DNA of 64,000 bases from Capsicum annuum (taxonomy: Eukaryota > Streptophyta > Magnoliopsida > Solanales > Solanaceae): the NCBI RefSeq assembly GCF_002878395.1, contig NW_025842141.1, positions 105,442 to 169,441 of the forward strand, read 5' to 3'. The notes under the pieces are model-generated. The model saw only the letters and a list, made by a program, of their open reading frames with translations, ran no database searches and was not told the origin of the DNA. The translations under genes were made by a program, and so were the position numbers. Below, piece by piece: positions 44,640-55,049 of the stretch (within the stretch, counting starts at the first letter, position 1; each line of letters starts with the position of its first letter).

Positions 44640-46619
44640 ATGTTCAAACGAAAACTCTAATAACATGTTTAATATCCATTTTCTACAGCTTCTCTTAGTG
44701 ACACATACTTTTCATGTATAACTTATAATTCTTAATATCCTTATCAAAAAATGAAAAAAAAAACTGGTAACTCTTAATATGAACAACGATGACAAAACCT
44801 TTATGAGATACTGTTTAACATTTTGGGGCTACTAGGATAAATCTAGACAATTGCAGAAGCAAGGTGGCATCAGTCTGCAATTTATGTTGATTGTAATTCA
44901 AGTAGTGACCAGAGACTTTCTATTATGTGAGCATTTTACGTTGAACTTCGGAAAAAGAAATTATTTTTTCAGAGACCATTTATGTACTTCTCCATTGTTT
45001 ACTGATTTTTTATCAAACCACGGCCAAGCAAGTGTAAAACGATAAGCGTCACACCAAGTAATAGGAAAAGCAGGTGAAATCAAAGAATTTTGCTACTTTC
45101 AGCTACGGACGATATAAAAATTCTTTTCACACTAATCTTGGTGTATTTTAACATGTTAATGGAGGGTTCAATGATGTATAAAATATTTGTATATATACAA
45201 TTTATATTATTTATAAGATAATTAGATATATTTATATATATTAAGCATTGATTTGATAATCGAAATTTAATAATACTGATAATATTTGACATGTTAGACT
45301 ATGATGATGAGATGATTCTATGATTCTATCCCTGTCAAGTAGCTACCAGAGTTGATATTGAGTACTTTGAATAAATATATTGACCACATGGTGAGTCAGA
45401 GTTAGGAAGTGAAAACTCTTTTCACCTTGCAAGAGTTAACCTCAAGGAAAGGAAAAGAAAGAACTAGTAAGTTTTGGTAGGAACATACATGGTATAACAA
45501 GTAGAATGACCCCTTCCCAAATCCCAATTTCCATGTATACAAGAATCAGCTACCCCCTCTAATCACACACACATGACGCACCATAGAGCAAAAAAGAATG
45601 GTGCTTATTGTAGTTTTATAAAGTGAGTAGTAAACAAAAAGGAAAGAGACCAATTAAAAAGGAAATACAGGGACCAAGGAATATGTAGCTAGGATTTTCT
45701 GTTCAAACCATGCTGATGATAGAATTTTTAATAATGTAGGTGTCTTCGAACCTAACAGTTTCTGAATGCCATATGAAATTGAATTGCTAATGATTGATGG
45801 TATAAACTTGCCAACTTTCAGCCAAAAAGTAGAGAAAAAGAGATGGAAGAGAGCATGAATAAGCGCCAACTACCCGTAGGATCGAGATTCTGGTGTTGTC
45901 ATATAGGTACACTCTTCTTGACAATCTAATTGTTGTGTTCTCATAAGCTTGTGCCGATACTAGATTGCTTTGCAGAGTCGATAAATGATCCCATAAGTTC
46001 CACAAAAGAGCAGAAGGAAGCATCTGAGAATGGAGATGTTGGGGAGATAGAAAGGAATTTTTGTTTCAGTAGAGCTAGAAAAAATGGAAGGAATCGGAGA
46101 GGATCAGACAAACAATTCTACATCTAGAAGGTCTGACATCTTCTAGTTTGAGTGTTATGTACTCTGTAACTCTGCTAGGATTGTTCTTTTATTGCTTAAT
46201 CTTCATATAGGACTTGCAGATTTTAATTCTTGTTTAAAGGTTGTATTGGGTGCAGCATAAGAGTTTGAGATGTGATAGGTTTGATCACATGTTTTTGATC
46301 CTTAGATAACTTAAGTTGTCAGCTTCTAGTGTGTTAAGTTTTGTCCTAGACTTTCTTGAAAAATGTAACCATTTCTGTTTCATTGTTGGCTTTCTATTTG
46401 TTATCTTCACCTTTATTTTAGGCCTTAGCTCTCACATCTCACCTGATATTTTGTTGTTTGATGATGTATAAAATTGTATTTAATTAGTTATTCAAGTTAC
46501 TTCATTCATAAAATTAGCTCTGGATTCCAGGAACATCGGAATATTGAACTTATAACAGTGATTTGTGTGTTAAGCTAATGTATTGGTATCAAGATATTGC
46601 AGTAAAATAATTACATTTA
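44640..46619. other. Unassigned DNA inside the CACTA element
   Basis: Mostly non-coding. 45030-45058 repeats 27 bases of the NPF exon (AAACGATAAGCGTCACACCA + AGTAATAG against 43727). A plus frame at 45930-46127 (DPISSTKEQKEASENGDVGE, RARKNGRNRRGSDKQFYI) looks more protein-like than its surroundings and could be the end of another captured exon. It has no family I recognise. 46130-46600 resembles a transcript 3' end but carries no firm signal. Confidence 0.3.
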
Positions 46620-46946
46620 AAAAAAAATATATATTTTTGCCACGGTTGAATCGTGGCTAACTATATAAAGGCTAATATTTTTTTTTTAAAAAATACATTT
46701 TGCCACGAGTGAACCGTGGCTAAAACATATAATGGCTAATATTAGAAAGCTTACTTTGTCACAGAAGAACCGTGGCTAACAAAATGTTACCACGGATGTT
46801 AAAACTATGGCTAATTAGCTTGCCACGCTCCTTATGGGTACGTTCCAAACCGTGGCTAAATAACCGTAGCTAAATAGTTTTGCCACGGTTTAATGTTGAT
46901 TTAATCACGATTTTACGCGTGGCTAAAAAGCAATTTTTTTGTAGTG
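46620..46946. repeat. CACTA right subterminal repeats
   Basis: About nine copies of TTGCCACGGTTGAATCGTGG-like units and CGTGGCTAA words in both orientations, spaced 20-60 bp, ending in TTTTTTTGTAGTG. In CACTA elements such subterminal units bind the accessory transposase. Confidence 0.85.
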
Positions 46947-49900
46947 CCCTCAAATTTAGGGGCCTAAGTCGAATGCCTTAAGTCGGTGCAAGCCATGATG
47001 CAATACCCATCATTGGGATCCCTTACAACTTTCAAAGTTACTTTAATGAATCTCAATTATCTGTTTAGGGTATCTGCTTTATCTCTTGATCAGAGACTTA
47101 ATGAAGTTATTTATCCTAACAACAACTCTATAGATAGAAATTTTCATAAGAGATTTTAGTTCCATGATAAATAATAGACAAACAGATATGTCAGAGTTGT
47201 AAAGAATCCAAAACAACTCTGAAATATGATAATCTTAAAATAACTTACTATTTTGATTTATAGTTATATTTCAAAAATTTAAATTCAGACCAACCTAACT
47301 TAAAACCTATCAAAACATAAAGAAAGATTTCTATAATTGGTGTGAGGTATTTTTACTAGGTTATTATATTTGTAGATCTTATAAATAACATTCTATATAT
47401 CTTGATTTATATTAAATTTCAGATGTCAAAATTAGGCAAATATGAGATATTGAAATTTGAATAAATTGGTGACTCATTGATTCAGTTTTGAATTGTTAGA
47501 TCCATACAAAGCGAGGGTTCAACGAATAATTAGAAATTTTGGACAGTTTGTAGGTCATAGGTTACGTGGACCATTTATGAAATATTAATTCAGCAATTGC
47601 ACTAATTAGTATCAAACAAGTTAAAATCGACTATAGAATCAGAAGTTATGTTAACCATTCAAACAATAAGACATCATATATTGTATGGTTCGATTGATAC
47701 AGATTTTGCTAATGATGTTTGAGGATGTGTTCTTCTCTCAGCCATACAATGATCTGTTTATTGAGAAATCTCTTTGTACTAATTTATTTGACCTATATTT
47801 CCCTAGTTATAATTCAATAACGTTCCTACTTGGGTACTTGACTCTGACTTAGCCAACTGATAATGAAAAATCAACGTATGAGTTGTGCTTAAAGGAAAAC
47901 GTCATTAGAACAAAGAGCAAGCTGGTACAAACCGTTAGTTAAATGGGGGATGAGTAAAAGTGAACCTTTCTGAACATTCTGTCATTTTAAAAAGTCACTA
48001 TCTAGGTGTGGCTTCATAGCATTTTGTGAACTCGGAATCAAAATAAGTCAATATATAAATAAAGTGATCAAAATAGGCCACCTACTTAATAAGTTATCAA
48101 AATAGACTAAACATAAAAATTTATTACGTTTTATCTTTCTTTTTTAACGATCAACTAATGGAGTTGAACAGTGAAAAAACTTTTTATAAAATGTAATAAT
48201 TTATTACGTTTTATACGAAAATAAAAAAAATAATATATTATCCCATCATTGTCAAATCAGTACAATTTCTGTAAAACATAATAAATTATTATATTTTACA
48301 AAACTTTTTGTAAAACGTAATAATTTATTACAAATTATATAAATAACTCACCTATCCCCGTCACATCTTTTACTTATTTTATTGTCAGTTACTCATAGAG
48401 TTTTGGGGGATGAATTGAATAAGAAATGGAATCTTCGGCCTGGAACTTTCTCATCTTCTTCCAAATAATAACTTAGAATTTAGAAATACGAAAAATTCAA
48501 CTTTTTTGTAAGCAATAACAAATTAAAATCACTGTAAAACTCGAAAACACACAGAAAAATAAACTAAACTTAACTCATGCTGCTGATATGTATTAGTGAA
48601 TCACTGGTTTTCACCAACTTCAAAAAATCCAATCTTTTTTCAATCAAAATCAGTGCCAAACTCAAAAAAAAAAAAAAAAAACACAAAAAAAACTAACACA
48701 CAATTAAATCAAGATATTGATTAATTGATTTCATCCGTAAGTAAAGGATGGGACCAGTTAAGGGTTGGAGGGTCTGCTGAAAATAAATTAAGTAAAGGAT
48801 GGGATGGGGTTAGGTGGTTATTTATATAAATCCCTAACAAATTGTTAAGTTTTACATTTTTTTTATAAAATATAATAAATTATTATGTTTTACAAAATTT
48901 TTTATAATTATTACATTTTACAGAAATTGTATTGATTTGACTATGATGGAATAATATACTATTTTTTTAAAAAAGAAATTGTAAAACGTAATAATTTATT
49001 ACGTTTTACAAAAAGTTTGTTTTACTATTCAACTCCGTTAGTTCACTGTTAAAAAAAAATATATATAATAAATTATTACGTTTAGCTTATTTTGGTAATT
49101 TATTAAATAAGTGACCTATTTTGATCACTTTTATTTATTTCTTGACTTATTTTGATTTTGAGTTCGCATTTTGCATCTCAATTTTGTACAGTATGAAAAA
49201 ATAAAGATTGTATGGATCACAAAGATATCAAATAATAGACTATGACAAACAAGTTATTGAAATATGTGTGACAATCTTATTTAAAAGTTTAAGTTGCCAG
49301 AAAAATACTTTATATTTAGTTTTATTTTCAACATACCCACTCATGCACGGGCTTGAATTTTTTTCATGGGCTTAGCACATGAAAATTCTTTTGATAATGT
49401 GTGACAATGATATATAAATAACATAAATATCAACCTTTTGGAAGTAATTACACTCTCTCTCATTTTTTTTAATTACTTTACTCTCTCTCCCTATTAATAT
49501 ACATAACATAACCGACATATACATAACATTCTGTGTATATATTGAAATTTTTATAATATGTTTAGGAAGTTGAGATTTTTTATAATATTAAAAACATAAA
49601 TTATGTATTTATGTAGTTTTTAAAATTTTTTATGACCTTTATCTACTCGGATATCATATTGAAGTATATAATCATAATTAATAAAAAATTAAAGTTGTTA
49701 ATGAGAGCATAGATTTATTATTTAACTGTATTCGAATAACATATGAATAAAAAGAATACAAAAGGCTAGTGAGCTAGTGAAGAGGACTAACCTTCTCTGT
49801 TGACTAAAATATATAAAATATAAAATATATTGTAGGCGCAATCCTCAAAGAAGGGCAAAAATCGAATTCAAGAATATACTACCCTTAGTAGGTTGGTTGT

Positions 49901-50000
49901 GCATTATCAGCTTCGATTCAAATGTATTTTAAATCGACTTGGTCAAGATTATTTTTAATTATAATCTTGATTAATGTATATATAGACGAGGAAATTGCTT
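46947..50000. repeat. 3' part of unit II (continues 33342 across the CACTA element)
   Basis: No gene. 46980-47180 matches unit III at 52590-52800 (CAAGCCATGATGCAAT, TTATCTCTTGATCA, AGACTTA). 47330-47780 matches unit I at 12350-12710. 49833-49900 matches 12750-12840. A foldback element interrupts it at 48027-49165. 49200-49830 is AT-rich with no assigned content. Confidence 0.7.
48027..49165. mobile_element. Foldback/MULE-like element with very long inverted repeats
   Basis: Ends GAACTCGGAATCAAAATAAG and CTTATTTTGATTTTGAGTTC are inverted copies. The inverted repeats run for roughly 320-370 bp each side (to about 48355 and from about 48795), with AAAACGTAATAATTTATTAC motifs repeated inside the arms. 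Flanks carry the 8-bp direct repeat GCATTTTG at 48019-48026 and 49166-49173. The central 440 bp has no gene. Long arms suggest a Mutator-like or foldback MITE; a 9-bp duplication would be more usual for Mutator, so the class is uncertain. Confidence 0.8.
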
Positions 50001-50294
50001 TAAGGTATATAAACATTGACCAAGCCAAAATTTAATTATTAATAATATTTTATTCACCTATTTTATGATAATAATATTCTTATTAAGATTATGTTTTGAT
50101 AGGTTTTTTAGATTGATAGGTTTGATTAGTTTTGAGTCCTGATTAAATCTTATCAAAATTGATATATATAGCATGCTATTTACAAGATTATCATAGACTA
50201 CAAGATATGAAATTCAACCACTCCCATTTTATTAATGTATATAGAGACTAGAAACTCTCTAATGGTATTTAAACATTCACCGAACGAAAACTAA

Positions 50295-50333
<39 letters not shown>

Positions 50334-50772
50334 TTATTTACCTATTTTGTAGGGTTTTTTTAGATTGATAGATTTGATTTAATTTTGACTCTAATGAAAT
50401 CTAAAGTAAATAAATATATATAGAATGTTATTTATAAGATTCTCAATTGTTATAGACTACGTACAATGTATGAAATTGAGTCATTAACGTATATATAGAG
50501 GAGAAAATTTATTAAGGTATTTAAATATTGACCGGAGAAAGTTCATTTAAAAATAATTTATTTACCTATTTTATGATAATGATTTTCTTTCTAAAATTAT
50601 ATCTTTGGTAGGTTCATATGATTTTCTTACTAAGATTATATCTTTGCTAGGTTCTTATGATTGTAGATTTGGTTTAATTTTGACTTTCAATTAAATCAAA
50701 CGTATATCAATACATATAGAATGTAATTTACTCTATTTCCAAATATTATTTTGTAAAAACACTCCCACCCAC
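49960..50772 (+). repeat. Upstream monomer array of unit III
   Basis: About three copies of the ~265-bp monomer (starts near 49965, 50205 and 50455), with a (TAA)n run of some ten triplets at 50301-50331 and TTTACCTATTTTATGATAAT marks. The array leads into the TATA box at 50773. Confidence 0.8.
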
Positions 50773-50997
50773 TATAAAAACCCTTCTTTTATTCTTTAAT
50801 TTTCCATCCCTCAAATGCATTCTCTATTTCTCTCTTCATAGATATTTCAGCTTTCTTTATGTCAGCATCAGTCCCTCCAACAACTTCTACTGCAACGGCC
50901 GAGGCCACTTAAGCACAACAAAATATTCCTCTTACCTCCCAGAATATGTTGAGAACAGACTCCATAAAACATAGCAGCAGCAACAGTAGATATGGCA

Positions 50998-51039
50998 AAT
51001 GCAACAACCAATATTCCTTCAACAATTGGTTGCTGCATT
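50998..51039. repeat. Small hairpin in unit III at the place of the unit I hairpin
   Basis: AATGCAACAACCAAT pairs with ATTGGTTGCTGCATT (14 of 15) around a 12-base loop. It aligns with the outer arms of the 99-bp hairpin at 11795-11893. Confidence 0.7.
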
Positions 51040-51427
51040 GGCGGTATCTGCTTTTGCTGGTGTTTGTGAAGTCTCTTGTTCATATATTCGGGGAACCTTC
51101 GGCTGTTGCTGAAGAGCAACATTTGTTGCTTAAGTGGCTTTGGCCGTTGCTCGTGGACTGTTGTTGGAGGGGCTGCTGCTGCTTCTGTATCAGTGAAGAG
51201 GGTTGCTGCTGTTTTAGCTGAGAACGACGCAGTTGCAACTGCAGTTAAATCACCCTGATACTCCATAATTATTAGATGGTAAGTATATGATTTCCACCTA
51301 AAAATCTAATATAAATCGACAATTGAATAAATTTTACTAAGCACATACTTCGTCATACTGGCCCTCCAAATCAGATTCTTCAAGTTCAATCCAATCCTGG
51401 ACAACTTTTAGTATAATCATTTTACAA

Positions 51428-51560
51428 GTCGAGCCTTAAAATAACTGGTAAAGTTGCTCCCATATGACCTGGAGGTCATAGGTTCGAGCGGTGAAAACAT
51501 TCTATTGTAGAAATGCAAGGTAAGATTGCATACTTAAACTCTTGTGGTTCTACACTATTT
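51428..51560 (+). mobile_element. tRNA-derived SINE in the unit III intron
   Basis: AACTGGTAAAGTTGCTCCC (A-box-like) and GGTCATAGGTTCGAGCGGTG (B-box-like) are followed by TAGAAATGCAAGGTAAGATT, the body shared by Solanaceae/Au-type SINEs. The 3' tail is short and a target duplication is not evident, so the edges are approximate. Confidence 0.75.
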
Positions 51561-52130
51561 TACTGTTGTAGTCATCTGTATTATTATAGACCTTTCCTCG
51601 CTTCTACACTTGTTATACGGACTAAGCCCCCTGATAATTTGATCAAAATCAATTCCGATGGAAGCAGAAAACTTGATTATCACTTTTGCTAAAAAAGCTC
51701 CAATTTTTATACTAACAATTATGCTGAACTGTCAGCCTCTCATTTTGTTATTTTGTGGTGTATTTTAACAATTGCAAAACATCATTTTGGAGCTTGATTC
51801 TCCTTTAGTGGATGCTATGATTCAAGGCAACAAGAAGCCCCCATGGACTTGGAGACAAACATCGTCAAATATAAAAGATGCAAAACTTGATTTGACCCTT
51901 TCAAGTGATAGTCAAGCACTGCTACAGAATCAAACTCGGTAGCAGATATTCCGGTGAAGCATGTAGCAGATTCCAACAACATGAGGAGACCTTCTTCTCA
52001 AATTTTTTAGATCTTCCTAGGGAGACCAGAGGATACTTCAGGATGGATAAACTGGAACTGGCTAGTTTCACAAGGCATGTTAAAAGAAAGAATTCAAACC
52101 CCTAACTGTAAGGTGGTTTGTACTTGTAGG

Positions 52131-53325
52131 AAACTTATACCACGTTGGTGGAATAGGAAGGAAGGAGAAGGTTTAAGTACTTTGACCCTTTAGGTGTACT
52201 TAGATATGTAAGTGCACCAAATGTCCTATATATATATATATATTATAAAAATCAAAGAACTTGATGTTCAATTTTATTTTTGTTTTGGTGTTCAATTTTC
52301 TGTTACAGATTTAATTTATTTGAAACTTAAATTTCGACTTCAGTTTTAACTGAAACACCTAATCAGATAAGATCGGAATGGTCTTCAAAGTCATCTTTTC
52401 AGAATGGCCTTCTTCTATAAATAAAGTTACCCTGAAGTGATTAAATATTCTGCAGTAACATTTTTAACTTTGAAAAATCTTAAAGAAACATGTCTGAATC
52501 CCCAAATGAATATAGAGACAATATTTCTTTAAGGACAGTGAATTTATTCACGCCTCGTTGTCCTTGTTCTCTTGTTTTTCTAACACTAATATCTCAAGCC
52601 ATGACGCAATATCAATCACTAGAATCTTTAACAATTTTCTAAGCCACTTTGATGACTCAGTTATCTGGTTAGTGTTTGCGTTATCTCTTGATCATAGACT
52701 TAGTAGGGTTATTTACACTAACAAAAGACTATATTACTAGAATTCTTCATGTTAGGCGAACTAATTCTTAAGGAGATTTAATCCCAAGATAATAGCAGAC
52801 AGAAAATCTGTTTGTCAAAAAAAAAAAAAAGAGGGGGGGCGGGGTAATAGTTGCTCCGAGGAGGATATGCGAAGTTGTAAGGAATCCAAAACTTTGAAAG
52901 TAACTTACCATAGTTGGATCATTATTCTGTGTGTCAGCCTCATGTGTGCTTTTGTCATCTCAAAGATTAATTGGGCCTTAACTTTATAGCATAAGATCTC
53001 TCAAATGTTGGTTGAAACCTATTAACCTTCATCCCAATTTTATAAGTTTTGGAAGATGACATATTTTGGGACTAGGAAAGGCAGCTGTTCACTTCCAGAC
53101 AGACTTACTCATGGGACAGAAACTCTTGCTGACGAATATGAACCATGACAAAATCAGTGGTCAACAGATTTTGTCTTTTCTTTTCATTGTTTGGGTTTCA
53201 TTCTGTCATCTCAAAGCAGAATTTACTTTATCGAACACGTGTTAATAATAAAATCCGCGTACCTTTCATTGTAGGGAGCTTAATGTCTGCTTTCATTTCT
53301 GATTCATTCTGATTTTGTTTTTTAG
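52131..53325. other. Unit III 3' block, then intron-like sequence before the DGD exon
   Basis: 52480-52915 matches the unit II 3' block. It contains an A-run and G-run at 52819-52845 (AAAGAGGGGGGGCGGGG), unusual for this AT-rich region. From about 52915 the unit similarity stops and sequence unique in this window leads into the DGD exon; the last part is pyrimidine-rich with an acceptor at 53324-53325. Confidence 0.5.
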
Positions 53326-53803
53326 TTATAAGGTGCTCCTTAATCCAAGTACTACAGATGTAGTTTGTACAACTTGGATGAGGCATTAGCTTTGGGCATG
53401 ATAGTTGCATGCGCCAACCATCCATCAAATGAATTCTTCATGCAGTTCCCAACTTGTCGAACATTTGATGATGGTGAGGGATTTGTTAAAGCTGTACTTA
53501 AAGCATTTGCTGATGAGTCTGCCCCCTTGACTGATGCACAAAGGCATGGACTTTCTTGGGAGGCAGCAACCGAGCGCTTTCTGAAACCAACAAATAATCA
53601 ATCGAAAACTACGACTTGAGAGAGTTGCTTTGTCTACATCACTCAACTTAACCAAAAAATTCGAGGATGCATCAGCATTAGTTTACTTTGTAGGGACTGG
53701 ATTTCTGAGCTCACTACCTGATGAAGAGCAATGCAATGAACTTGGCTGCTTTGAAAGTTCCTCCACAGAAAACCGGAGTATTGCTTGTGTTTTGACTGCC
53801 AAG
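53326..53803 (+). pseudogene. Digalactosyldiacylglycerol synthase (DGD) last-exon pseudogene
   Basis: DGD synthase adds a second galactose to make the thylakoid lipid DGDG at the plastid envelope. After a GTTTTTTAG acceptor the exon reads YKVLLNPSTTDVVCTT. A one-base shift follows at about 53373, then EALALGMIVACANHPSNEFF, CRTFDDGEGFVKAVLKAF and TDAQRHGLSWEAATERFLK to a stop at 53617-53619. The C-terminal tail resumes in another frame at about 53625: STSLNLTKKFEDASALVYFV, GTGF, PDEEQCNELG, lacking the SRRAFGAIPG-like block normally before PDE. The order equals the C-terminal 150 or so residues of DGD1/DGD2. The glycosyltransferase core is absent here. Intact acceptor indicates a genomic duplicate rather than a retrocopy. 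Confidence 0.88.
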
Positions 53804-54220
53804 AATTTAGATGTAGTTTTTGTTGTTGTAGAGAAGGATTTAAGGCGTAAGAGCAACGATCATGGGACTAACCAGGTGTTGTTTATTAAGTAGCTGATTT
53901 CAACTCAGTTGGGATTTGAGGTGCTGATTTCTATTGTACATACTCTCTAGGCGGCTTTATCCAACTTTTATTTCGGAGAAAGGACAAATCAGTGTAAGAT
54001 GATTGATTGTTTAAATATGAGTTCTTTGGAGCTACAGATTGGAGTATGTTTTTCTTAATATAATGATCAACAACAGATTTATGAACACACTAATTATATT
54101 TTTTTAATTTGGATAATTTTGTAGCTTTTTATAACCATGGAAGAGGGGAAAGGTGTGTGTTTCTTCTTCCTATCTTTAGTTAAAATAGTGAGCCAAAAAT
54201 TTTACATATCAAGGACGATG
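53804..54220. other. Sequence downstream of the DGD exon
   Basis: The frame of the DGD tail remains open to 53893 but leaves the family. The remainder looks like a 3' UTR with TATTTTTTTAATTTGG words; no separate gene. Confidence 0.35.
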
Positions 54221-54230
54221 TTATAGTCGA

Positions 54231-54375
54231 AGGGGAGCCTTAGAGTAATTGGTAAAGCTGTTGTCATATATTGAGGAAGTTATGAGTTCAAGTGATGGAA
54301 ATAATATTTGACAAAAATGCAAGGTAAGATGCACAATAGACTCTTATGGTCCGAGCTGCTCTTTTAAGATTAATA
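54231..54375 (+). mobile_element. tRNA-derived SINE with target duplication
   Basis: Flanked by the exact 10-bp repeat TTATAGTCGA (54221-54230 and 54376-54385). Body: GAGTAATTGGTAAAGCTGTT (A box), TTATGAGTTCAAGTGATGG (B box), AAAATGCAAGGTAAGATGCA and GACTCTTATGGTCC. Same family as the SINE at 51428, more complete. Confidence 0.85.
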
Positions 54376-54508
54376 TTATAGTCGATAAGGAAAAAATTAA
54401 GGTTTATATATTTTTTTAGGACAAATAAGGACTCGATTTTTTTTGCCTATTTTACGATAATATTTTCTTACTAAAATATATTTTTACCTATTTTGTTATA
54501 ATGATTTT

Positions 54509-54893
54509 ATAACATGGAGCAGTTACAGCTCACCGAGGACATGATCCTAGATAGGAAGGTCTGGAGGACGGGAATTAGGGCAGAGGACTAGGGCCAGTTT
54601 GAGTCGCTAGTGTAGGGAATTACTTGGTGGGGGTTTTATTCCTGTTATGAGTCCGTGTTCCATGTTTTATTACGAAGCTGTGTGCTTTCCTCTGTTTTAT
54701 ATTACTTATGGGTGCCGTATTTATGTTATGTAATCTTGTGCTGTGCTTTACTATGTGTTTGTGTGGTATCTCGTGCCTTGAGCCGGGGGTCTATCGGAAA
54801 CAACTTTTCTACTTCTTCAGAGGTAGAGGTATGAACTGCGTACATCTTAACCCCCAGATCCCACTAGGTGGGAATACACTGAGTTTGTTGTTG
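54509..54893 (+). mobile_element. 5'-truncated LINE (RTE-like) 3' end with 18-bp target duplication
   Basis: Exact 18-bp duplication TTTTGTTATAATGATTTT at 54491-54508 and 54894-54911. The insert opens in the last codons of a LINE protein (EQLQLTEDMILDRKVWR, then GIRAED and a stop). It continues through a 3' UTR and ends AGATCCCACTAGGTGGGAAT + ACACTGAGTTTGTTGTTG. That tail is shared with Solanaceae SINEs, fitting the idea that those SINEs borrow RTE LINE machinery. Only about 385 bp of the element are present. Confidence 0.87.
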
Positions 54894-54993
54894 TTTTGTT
54901 ATAATGATTTTCTTATTAAAATCTTACTTTTAGTTTTTTTTTTTAGATCGATAGATTTAGTGTAGTTTGACTTCTGACCAAAGCTAGTGTAAG

Positions 54994-54994
<1 letters not shown>

Positions 54995-55041
<47 letters not shown>
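54995..55041. repeat. (AT)n microsatellite
   Basis: About 23 AT dinucleotides (TCGATATATAT... to ...ATATAAAATG) inside the unit IV array. Confidence 0.9.

Positions 55042-55049
<8 letters not shown>

Larger units (their letters stand above)
33343..46946. mobile_element. CACTA transposon, 13.6 kb, carrying a pararetrovirus and a host gene fragment
   Basis: Left terminus CACTACCAAAAAAAACGCC, right terminus GCAATTTTTTTGTAGTG. Both begin/end with the CACTA-family pentamer, and the flanks are CCC/CCC (33340-33342 and 46947-46949), a 3-bp target duplication as expected. Subterminal repeats of GCCACGGTT/AACCGTGGC are seen at both ends. Flanking unit II sequence joins sensibly across it: GGCCTAAGTCGAATGCCTTAA on the right continues the 3' block. 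I find no transposase (no TNP2-like block), so the element is non-autonomous, unless one decayed beyond recognition. Cargo: EPRV1 (34700-43200) and an NPF transporter fragment (43690-44587). Confidence 0.85.
50773..52130 (+). pseudogene. Duplicated unit III, gene-like part with RNase H-like exon
   Basis: TATAAAAA at 50773-50780 and the shared leader. An ATG at 50860 starts a short Ser/Thr/Ala frame (MSASVPPTTSTATAEAT) ending at a stop. The complementary strand is open from 51266 to 50868 (MEYQGDLTAVATAS). Donor GTAAGTATATGATTT begins at 51280, a SINE lies in the intron. The RNase H-like exon at 51700-51850 reads SNFYTNNYAELSA; then, after a one-base change of frame, QNIILELDSPLVDAMIQGN. This copy has the cleanest upstream part of that domain, aligning with the Asn-Tyr-Ala-Glu-Leu block of RVT_3 proteins. 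Downstream text to 52130 may be 3' UTR. Function of the family unknown. Confidence 0.6.

Noticed and set aside
45654..46023. Two overlapping minus-strand frames as a CACTA transposase remnant
   Set aside because: No TNP2/TNPD-like block, low complexity, overlap each other in different frames.
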